NCBI GenBank assembly: GCA_002084765.1
Contig: NBMB01000093.1
Span: 1 to 5,813, forward strand
Reading direction: 5' to 3'
Source: Candidatus Cloacimonetes bacterium 4572_55
Lineage (GTDB): Bacteria > 4572-55
Length of the DNA stretch: 5,813 nt
The notes beneath the pieces were generated by a model. That model did not search any database. It had not been told where the DNA came from and saw only the letters and a list, made by a program, of their open reading frames with translations. Position numbers and translations under genes: made by a program. Positions 1 to 4,403 of the stretch are shown in pieces (position 1 is the stretch's first letter; every line of letters starts with the position of its first letter).

Positions 1-255
1 TATCCGAATCCCTTTAACCCGATCACGACCATCCGCTATGCGATTCCCAGAGCGAGCGATGTGCAGATCCGAGTCTATAATATTTCTGGCCAACAGGTCA
101 AGACCCTGGTTGACACGCCGCAGGACGCTGGGTATTACTCGGTTGTTTGGGACGGTCGCAACGATCGCGGAAATCAAGTCGGCAGTGGCACATATTTCTA
201 TGTGATCAAGGCTGGTATGGATGAGGCGATGAGAAAAATGGTTCTGTTGAAATAA
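1..255 (+). CDS. C-terminal end of a secreted protein with FlgD-like / type IX-type sorting domain (partial)
   Basis: Only the last 84 residues are present. The reading frame is open from base 1, so the start lies outside the window. The visible part begins at YPNPFNP and continues with a TTIRY strand, VYNISGQQV, an AGYYSVVWDG strand, VGSGTYFY and a basic tail ending KMVLLK. This order is that of the FlgD Ig-like / T9SS type A C-terminal domain: a beta-sandwich that serves as an export and surface-anchoring signal in FCB bacteria and is processed at the outer membrane. The upstream functional part is not visible, so what the protein does cannot be said. Its WDG-to-GSG segment closely matches the tail of the secreted protein at the right end of the window, although the two genes are on opposite strands. 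A strong terminator follows 38 bases after the stop. I am confident about the domain class and less so about which secretion route is used. Confidence 0.85.
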   Translation, partial: YPNPFNPITTIRYAIPRASDVQIRVYNISGQQVKTLVDTPQDAGYYSVVWDGRNDRGNQVGSGTYFYVIKAGMDEAMRKMVLLK

Positions 256-293
256 TCATACGCGGAATCTTTTGATTACGTAAATGGTTAAGC

Positions 294-329
294 AAAATCC
301 CGGAGGCAATTGTCTCCGGGATTTTTTTT
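294..329 (+). terminator. Rho-independent terminator after the first gene
   Basis: A perfect 12-bp stem pairs AAAATCCCGGAG (294-305) with CTCCGGGATTTT (314-325) around an 8-base loop, and a run of eight T (322-329) follows. It lies 38 bases after the stop codon of the plus-strand gene. The minus-strand side has only four T after the stem, so it could also weakly stop transcripts arriving from yqaA, whose stop is about 130 bases away; no other terminator is visible for that operon. Confidence 0.92.
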
Positions 330-461
330 ATCTTCAGGGATCGAATCGGTCGGGAGTTCCTCGGATGTTTTCACATTTTATGCGAAAAGAAGCGGCATCG
401 GAGGTTATTTACGCGTATTAGCTTTAGTTATATCTATGCTGTTCCCTTTCTTTTCCTCTGA

Positions 462-1052
462 TCATCCGATCAGTTTTATAGCCGCGAATCCAGCGACCAG
501 CAAGATAATAAAGAGAATAGATAACAGATTGAAATATTTGTCGATAAAGGACTTGATTGAGGGTCCGAAGAAAAAGATCAACGCGCCTACGGTAAAAAAT
601 CGGACCGAGCGACCAATTATTGACGCGATGAGGAATGATGCGAAATTGAAATGAAAAACGCCAGAAGCGATCGTGAATACTTTATACGGAATAGGAGTGA
701 TAGCCGCGATCAGGTTTCCCCAAAATCCGTATGTATCATACCAGATTTTGATTCTCTCCATCACCGCTTCGCCGTGGTATGCGTGAACAATAGGCTGACC
801 CACGGTATCATAGGCGAATAGACCGATCCCATATCCCACGGTCCCGCCCAATATGGATCCGACCGCGCAAATCAAGGCATAACGGAACGATTTTTTCGGG
901 ATAGAGATCGCCAGCGCGATCAATAAGATATCTGGCGGAATTGGAAAAAATGAGGATTCGGCAAAAGCCAAAATAAATAGCGCGGGGACTCCATAAGGCG
1001 TTTCCGCCCAATGCAGAACCCAGTCGTACGTGCGTCTGACAATGTTCACCAT
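462..1052 (-). CDS. yqaA: DedA/YqaA-like (VTT domain) inner-membrane protein
   Basis: A 196-residue, strongly hydrophobic protein of the DedA/VTT (SNARE-associated) superfamily, nearest to the YqaA branch. Visible signatures are AESSFFPIPPD at residues 31-41, a glycine-rich segment GGTVGYGIG at 69-77, the loop AITPIPYKVFTIASG at 117-131, and GRSVRFF at 147-153 with two conserved-type arginines. A final hydrophobic helix covers about 173-195. DedA proteins sit in the cytoplasmic membrane; some members act in lipid (undecaprenyl phosphate or phosphatidylethanolamine) translocation, but the YqaA branch has no settled substrate. It is last in a surE-pcm-yqaA operon and overlaps pcm by 7 bases. 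The ATG at 1052 lies only 1 base after a strong AAGGAGG site, whereas the next codon, GTG at 1049, has 4-base spacing and forms a GTGA overlap with the pcm stop. The true start may therefore be GTG 1049, one residue shorter. At 196 residues it is longer than E. coli YqaA (about 142). Confidence 0.9.
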   Translation of the reverse strand: MVNIVRRTYDWVLHWAETPYGVPALFILAFAESSFFPIPPDILLIALAISIPKKSFRYALICAVGSILGGTVGYGIGLFAYDTVGQPIVHAYHGEAVMERIKIWYDTYGFWGNLIAAITPIPYKVFTIASGVFHFNFASFLIASIIGRSVRFFTVGALIFFFGPSIKSFIDKYFNLLSILFIILLVAGFAAIKLIG

Positions 1053-1684
1053 CCCTCCTTACCGATCAAAGGAACAAAAACACATCCGATCTTCCTGGTC
1101 GTCTCCAACTCGTGGCCCCTTTTCGTAATAAGCGTCATATCCTGGTGAAAACGACGTCCGACCGGAATCACCAACCGTCCGTTATCCGCCAATTGTTCTT
1201 CCAGCGGTGCAGGAATACGTGGCGAACCCGCAGTCACGATGATCACATGGTACGGCGCGTGCTCGACCCAACCTTGAGTCCCGTCGCCCACTTTAAAAGA
1301 GATGTTCTCCGCATAACCCATTTCTGTCAAATTTTTTTGCGCTTCCATGGATAATTCTTTGATCCTCTCAACAGAGAAGACCCACTTTGCCATCTGTGAA
1401 AGGATCGCTGTCTGATAGCCGGAACCTGTGCCAATCTCCAGAATCCGATCCGTGTCGGAAATTTTGAGCACTTCGGTCATATATGCGACCATGTAGGGCT
1501 GGGACATCGTTTGACCGCGTCCGATGCTCAAGGGATGGTCGTGGTACGCCTCACTTCTCAGATGGGGGGGAGCAAGCAGATGCCGAGGCGTCTCGCGCAT
1601 TGCCTTGAGAATGCGAGGATTACGGACGCCGTATTGTTTGATCAGGGTCTTGACCATCTCCATTCGTTGGCGTTCGTAGCTCAT
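1046..1684 (-). CDS. pcm: Protein-L-isoaspartate(D-aspartate) O-methyltransferase
   Basis: A 212-residue cytosolic enzyme that transfers a methyl group from S-adenosylmethionine to L-isoaspartyl residues in aged proteins, starting their conversion back to normal aspartyl links (EC 2.1.1.77). The PIMT signature is complete: GRGQTMSQPYMVA at residues 55-67, with the active-site-region serine at 61; the SAM-binding motif I LEIGTGSGYQTA at 82-93; the acidic strand end SVERI at 104-108; GDG at 133-135; IIVTAG at 148-153; and a terminal FVPLIG at 203-208. Length is typical (E. coli Pcm is 208). An in-frame ATG lies five codons upstream (1699), but its only SD-like GGAG is just 2 bases away. I chose the ATG at 1684 because it forms a 4-base ATGA overlap with the surE stop and gives the family-typical N-terminus MSYERQR. 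It lies between surE and yqaA and is probably translationally coupled to surE. Confidence 0.96.
   Translation of the reverse strand: MSYERQRMEMVKTLIKQYGVRNPRILKAMRETPRHLLAPPHLRSEAYHDHPLSIGRGQTMSQPYMVAYMTEVLKISDTDRILEIGTGSGYQTAILSQMAKWVFSVERIKELSMEAQKNLTEMGYAENISFKVGDGTQGWVEHAPYHVIIVTAGSPRIPAPLEEQLADNGRLVIPVGRRFHQDMTLITKRGHELETTRKIGCVFVPLIGKEGW
1054..1060 (-). promoter_or_regulatory. Strong Shine-Dalgarno for yqaA inside the end of pcm
   Basis: Read on the minus strand the sequence is AAGGAGG, a full match to the anti-SD consensus, and it lies inside the last codons of pcm. Spacing is 1 base to the ATG at 1052 and 4 bases to the GTG at 1049, so it favours the GTG as initiation codon. It shows that yqaA has its own ribosome entry site as well as overlap with the upstream gene. 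Confidence 0.7.
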
Positions 1685-2439
1685 AATCGAAGATTCCATT
1701 TCTCCAATTCCGGTATACGATCATAATCCGTCATATCCAAATGAAGCGGAGTGATCGAAATTTTCTTGTGATGAACCGCTTCCAAATCAGTGCCGGGCAA
1801 AAACTGACACTCTGGAGTTCCCCCAATCCAGTAATACGCCTGCCCGCGTGGGTCTTCCCTCTTGACAACGACATTATGAAATTTTCGATCGCCCAGACGC
1901 GTAATCGCGGTTCCCTGAATTTCTCGCTGCGGGCAATTGGGAAAATTGATATTCAGCAGCGTATGCTTTGACAAACCGTCTATAAAAAGATGTTCCGCAA
2001 TAAGCCGCATTGAGGAAGCCGCGTCTTCGAAATAGAATCTCGCATCCCCATCCCGAATCGAAAGAGACGTGGCGATAGAGGGGACGCCAAAAATCTTCCC
2101 CTCAAACGCGGCACACACTGTGCCGGAATAGGTGACGTCGTCCCCCATATTTTGTCCTCTGTTAATGCCGGAGATCAGCAGGTCGGGCTTCTTGTCCAAC
2201 AATTGATACATTGCCAGCATAACGCAGTCAGTCGGGGAGCCGTCCACGCTATAAGTACAGTCGTCCCGCCGAGTGACGCGCAACGGTCTTGTAGAGGTGA
2301 AGGAGTGCCCAGAACCGCTCTGCTCTTGATCAGGGGCCACTGTGATAACGTCAAATCGATCTTTGAGAGCGTCCCTCAGCGAGGCAAGACCCTCCGAGGC
2401 GATACCGTCGTCGTTTGTCAATAAAATTTTTTTCTTCAT
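1681..2439 (-). CDS. surE: 5'/3'-nucleotidase SurE
   Basis: A 252-residue survival protein SurE: a metal-dependent nucleoside-monophosphate phosphatase that in studied members also acts on 3'-nucleotides and short polyphosphate. The family core is intact: ILLTNDDGIASEG at residues 5-17 with the metal-binding pair D10 and D11, APDQEQSGSGHS at 35-46 with S41, VDGSPTDCV at 65-73, and LLISGINRGQNMGDDVTYSGT at 87-107 with metal ligand N93. A C-terminal GTDLEAV plus ISITPLHLDMTDY follows at 216-239. The start is the ATG at 2439, which places MKKKILLTNDD at the N-terminus as in homologues. A longer in-frame ORF runs back to 2601 but would translate through the tRNA and terminator and is not real. 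There is no good Shine-Dalgarno; the leader is A/T rich (AGAAAAATAT before ATG). It is first in the surE-pcm-yqaA operon, and its TGA overlaps the pcm ATG. Confidence 0.97.
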   Translation of the reverse strand: MKKKILLTNDDGIASEGLASLRDALKDRFDVITVAPDQEQSGSGHSFTSTRPLRVTRRDDCTYSVDGSPTDCVMLAMYQLLDKKPDLLISGINRGQNMGDDVTYSGTVCAAFEGKIFGVPSIATSLSIRDGDARFYFEDAASSMRLIAEHLFIDGLSKHTLLNINFPNCPQREIQGTAITRLGDRKFHNVVVKREDPRGQAYYWIGGTPECQFLPGTDLEAVHHKKISITPLHLDMTDYDRIPELEKWNLRL

Positions 2440-2469
2440 ATATTTTTCTGGAAAAATGTGGGAGAGATT

Positions 2470-2502
2470 AAAAAAAAGGCAGGCGTTCCAAAGAAGCCTG
2501 CC
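2470..2502 (-). terminator. Intrinsic terminator between tRNA-Pro and surE
   Basis: On the minus strand GGCAGGC (2502-2496) pairs perfectly with GCCTGCC (2484-2478) around an 11-base loop, followed by eight T (2477-2470). It starts 17 bases after the tRNA CCA end and stops 30 bases before the surE ATG. The orientation fits termination of the tRNA transcript. Because it is so close to surE, transcription of that operon must either pass it or begin within or beside it. Confidence 0.9.
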
Positions 2503-2511
2503 GAAAATCTC

Positions 2512-2519
2512 AAAAAAAA
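2512..2519 (-). terminator. U8 tract directly after the tRNA CCA (possible first termination point)
   Basis: Eight T follow the encoded CCA without a gap on the minus strand. Together with the GC-rich acceptor and T stems of the tRNA, this could itself pause or terminate RNA polymerase before the dedicated hairpin at 2470-2502. The mature tRNA fold is not a normal terminator hairpin, so this is a guess from layout. Confidence 0.3.
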
Positions 2520-2596
<77 letters not shown>

Positions 2597-2607
2597 ACCA
2601 AACGCTT

Positions 2608-2613
2608 TCTATA
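2608..2613 (-). promoter_or_regulatory. Possible -10 element for tRNA-Pro
   Basis: On the minus strand TATAGA ends 11 bases before the mature tRNA 5' end, a distance that would give a very short leader. It matches four of six positions of TATAAT. No good -35 lies at the usual distance. A perfect TATAAT lies further up at 2669-2664 but also lacks a clear -35 partner. The sigma factor preference of this organism is unknown, so both are weak candidates. Confidence 0.22.
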
Positions 2614-2717
2614 TTGCGTCTTTTTGGAAGTTAATAGATTCTTTACAGAATTTCAAGTACAAAATTATAAAAAGATCATTTTTTTTATCGAATCAACCAA
2701 ATCGAGAGACTCCGCGT

Positions 2718-3104
2718 CTATTTTTCCAAGACAGCGACCGCCTCCACCTCGACCAAAGCGTCTTTCGGCAAGCGCGATACCTCGACTGCGGAACGAGCCG
2801 GCTTATGCTGTGTGAAAAACTGCTCGTAGACCTGGTTCATCGCCGAGAAGTCGTTCATATCGGACAAAAAGAGTGTCATTTTCACCACATTTTCCAATGA
2901 AATGTCTGCAGCTTGAACCACAGCTTGCAAATTGGTCAAAGCCTGGCGTGTCTGGGTCTGAATATCGTCGCCGATAATCTCGCCCGATTTTGGATCCAGT
3001 GCTATCTGACCCGCGGTGAAGAGAAAACCATTGGCGATAATACCCTGGCTATAAGGACCGATTGCCGCGGGAGCGCGGTCGGTTTGAATTATTTGAAAAT
3101 CCAT
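2718..3104 (-). CDS. ridA: RidA family reactive enamine/imine deaminase
   Basis: A 128-residue protein of the RidA (YjgF/YER057c/UK114) family: a small cytosolic trimer that hydrolyses enamine/imine intermediates such as 2-aminoacrylate, made by PLP enzymes like threonine dehydratase, before they inactivate other enzymes. Diagnostic features are the N-terminal AIGPYSQG at residues 14-21, FTAGQIALDP at 29-38, VVKMTLFLSDMNDF at 73-86, and the C-terminal active-site block KPARSAVEVSRLPKD at 101-115 with the substrate carboxylate-binding R104, then E121 in VEVEAVA. All key residues of the active RidA subgroup appear present, and the length is typical (E. coli RidA has 128). A good Shine-Dalgarno, AGGAAG at 3115-3110, lies 5 bases before the ATG. 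No clear terminator follows in the 121 bases before the tRNA, so read-through into the tRNA is possible. A short repeat abuts its ribosome binding site. Confidence 0.96.
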   Translation of the reverse strand: MDFQIIQTDRAPAAIGPYSQGIIANGFLFTAGQIALDPKSGEIIGDDIQTQTRQALTNLQAVVQAADISLENVVKMTLFLSDMNDFSAMNQVYEQFFTQHKPARSAVEVSRLPKDALVEVEAVAVLEK

Positions 3105-3120
3105 ATTCGCTTCCTTTTTT

Positions 3121-3141
3121 AGAAATTTTAGAAATTTTAGA
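3121..3141. repeat. 9-bp tandem repeat AGAAATTTT next to the ridA ribosome binding site
   Basis: Two exact copies of AGAAATTTT (3121-3129, 3130-3138) are followed by a partial third copy AGAA, and four T precede the array. It lies in the ridA 5' leader, 5 bases upstream of the Shine-Dalgarno on the minus strand. Such an A/T tandem repeat can vary in copy number by slippage. Confidence 0.75.
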
Positions 3142-3156
3142 ACCCTTATTTAGGCT

Positions 3157-3185
3157 GACTCTGCGCTCTCTGTGACTCTGTTGCG
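3157..3185. repeat. Degenerate CTCTG/CTCTGTG repeat
   Basis: The plus strand reads GACTCTG, CGCTCTCTGTG, ACTCTG and TTGCG in succession, so three CTCTG cores occur about 8 to 9 bases apart (ending at 3163, 3172 and 3180). I recall short tracts of this CTCTGTG type between genes in various bacterial genomes, but no function is known to me. Confidence 0.5.
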
Positions 3186-3259
3186 AATATAGTGAAATGC
3201 GCGCAAAAGCTCCGTTTTCCTGAAGAAAATTTGGCAAAAAAGGTATAATTCTTTAATTA

Positions 3260-3349
3260 TCAATTCTTAATCTGCGATAATCTGCGTAATCTGCGGATCG
3301 ATTTCCGTGATGACGAATAATCCAGGGTAGATTCTATCCGATCGATCAT
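3260..3349 (-). CDS. Possible 29-codon ORF coupled to the coiled-coil gene
   Basis: An ATG at 3349 overlaps the TAA of the upstream coiled-coil gene by one base (TAATG). A good GGAGG (3356-3352) sits just before that stop, two bases upstream of the ATG. The ORF encodes a 29-residue, arginine-rich peptide beginning MIDRIESTLDY and ending in TGA. Its last third is translated from the AATCTGCG repeat tract, which argues against a conserved protein. The start context is what one would expect of a real coupled gene, but the SD spacing is short and the peptide has no recognisable feature. It could equally be chance or the remnant of a former downstream gene. Confidence 0.22.
   Translation of the reverse strand: MIDRIESTLDYSSSRKSIRRLRRLSQIKN
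3269..3295. repeat. Three copies of AATCTGCG
   Basis: The 8-mer AATCTGCG occurs at 3269-3276, 3279-3286 and 3288-3295, spaced 10 and 9 bases apart, close to one DNA helical turn. The tract sits between the coiled-coil gene and ridA. A fainter echo, ATCGCAGAT, is found at 4360-4368 in the next intergenic gap. Its role is unknown: regulator binding sites in phase, or a dispersed intergenic repeat, are both possible. Confidence 0.7.
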
Positions 3350-4176
3350 TACCTCCGAATCCGATGACGTTGCTGAGAGGCACTCTCAAAACTGTCTGTC
3401 AGGTCAAACAGGGCTTCCATCTCCTGCACCGTATCTTCCGTACTTTCCACGTCGATCATCAAATTATCCAATTGACCGGAAATTTCATTGGGGTCCTTGA
3501 TCGTGAAGGATTGATCCCGGATCAACATCATCACATCCTCGATTGCCGACAGTTGCGCTTGGATAATCTTCCGATGCTCTTTGGCTTTCTCGAACCGATC
3601 CTGCCGTTTTTTCAGGATATCGATCCGGCGTTTTTGTATCTGCCTCACTCTTGACGACGCGTCTTGAATTTCGATCGACAGCTTCTCCAAGTCGTCCTGG
3701 ATCTCCTGGGGATCGGTGGCTTTCATGTATTTGACCTGCTGGCTACTCAGGTTCAATAAACGGACGTATGTATCCTGCAACTGATACAGCTTCCTCTGCC
3801 ACCCTTCCATCATACTCTCGCTGATCGAGCTTAAACTGCTGTAATTCGTCTCAATAACCCCCGCCATTTTCCTTAATTCAAAAAACCTTTTGCGATCGGA
3901 CAGCTTCAATTTTCGGATCATTTCCTTCATATCCTGTCTTTTTTCCGACCGCCGCTCGACAGCTTTCCGAGAGTCCACCATACGACGAAATCGTTTCATT
4001 TCTGGAATAAGAACCAAATAGAGCAGTTCGGCTCCCACGCCCAGCATGGCCGCGGGTATGCCGCCGCCGATCAATGAAAATAAACCCAATCCGGCTAATG
4101 AGATCAAATTATATTGAGAGAGGAAAGCCTCTTTCGTATAATTTATCCGATTTTTTATATCTTTTGAAGATGCCAT
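3349..4176 (-). CDS. Membrane-hairpin and coiled-coil protein of unknown function
   Basis: A 275-residue protein that I do not recognise. Residues 1-20 are polar and basic. Residues 22-38 and 40-58 are two hydrophobic segments separated by GGGIP, which looks like a helical hairpin in the cytoplasmic membrane. From about residue 60 to the C-terminus the protein is almost entirely charged and predicted helical, rich in E, K, R, Q and D with heptad-like leucine and isoleucine spacing, strongest over about 155-220; it ends with a basic HRIRR. No catalytic motif is visible. The layout suggests a membrane-anchored cytoplasmic scaffold or bundle, which is inference only. The start chosen is ATG 4176; a TTG five codons upstream (4191) is an alternative with no better ribosome site. 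Upstream lies the terminator of the secreted-protein gene, so it probably has its own promoter within 4177-4272, though I see no clear one. No terminator follows, so it may be cotranscribed with ridA. Confidence 0.85.
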   Translation of the reverse strand: MASSKDIKNRINYTKEAFLSQYNLISLAGLGLFSLIGGGIPAAMLGVGAELLYLVLIPEMKRFRRMVDSRKAVERRSEKRQDMKEMIRKLKLSDRKRFFELRKMAGVIETNYSSLSSISESMMEGWQRKLYQLQDTYVRLLNLSSQQVKYMKATDPQEIQDDLEKLSIEIQDASSRVRQIQKRRIDILKKRQDRFEKAKEHRKIIQAQLSAIEDVMMLIRDQSFTIKDPNEISGQLDNLMIDVESTEDTVQEMEALFDLTDSFESASQQRHRIRR

Positions 4177-4272
4177 ATAATAGTTATCCAAGTCACTCGT
4201 GCGTTTTTAATATGATTTTGATAAACGAATCCGATTTTGGCGGATCGCTACCCCGATGAGGTGACAATATAC

Positions 4273-4315
4273 AAAAAATCAGAGAAATTTCCAGCATTTT
4301 GGAAACTTCTCTGAT
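4273..4315 (-). terminator. Rho-independent terminator of the large secreted-protein gene
   Basis: On the minus strand a long stem ATCAGAGAA/TTCTCTGAT, extended after one A-C mismatch by five more pairs (TTTCC/GGAAA), closes an 8-base loop and runs into six T, the last paired base included. It lies 89 bases after the stop at 4404 and separates this gene from the coiled-coil gene. The plus-strand side lacks a T run, so it works in one direction. Confidence 0.88.
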
Positions 4316-4362
4316 ATAAAATCTTGGCATAGTAGCGTTCTGCCGGTGAGTCAATAAAGATC

Positions 4363-4379
4363 GCAGATCAGCTATCTGC
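4363..4379. repeat. Small inverted repeat GCAGAT-CAGCT-ATCTGC
   Basis: A perfect 6-bp inverted repeat with a 5-base spacer lies 24 bases downstream of the secreted-protein stop. It has no T tract, so it is not a terminator on its own. It shares the ATCTGC word with the AATCTGCG tract at 3269-3295. It could be a 3' stabilising hairpin or an operator-like site; nothing decides between these. Confidence 0.4.
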
Positions 4380-4403
4380 ATTCATATCCCGACCCGATAT
4401 ATT

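Noticed and set aside
458-477. Hairpin CTGATC-ATCC-GATCAG at the yqaA stop followed by TTTT on the plus strand
   Set aside because: Only 6 A/T-leaning pairs and four T, and the T run points into yqaA on the wrong strand; it is not a terminator for yqaA.
310-654. 114-codon plus-strand ORF
   Set aside because: It begins inside the terminator and runs antisense to yqaA, whose membrane-protein features are clear.
3049-3237. 62-codon minus-strand ORF overlapping the ridA start
   Set aside because: It lies out of frame over ridA and the repeat tract; its KISKIS sequence is just the AGAAATTTT repeat translated.
3230-3249. TTGGCA and TATAAT on the plus strand
   Set aside because: The two boxes are only 7 bases apart, too close for a promoter, and no plus-strand gene follows.
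4193-4381. 62-codon minus-strand ORF between the secreted-protein gene and the coiled-coil gene
   Set aside because: It runs straight through the strong terminator at 4273-4315, has no ribosome site and shows no family features.
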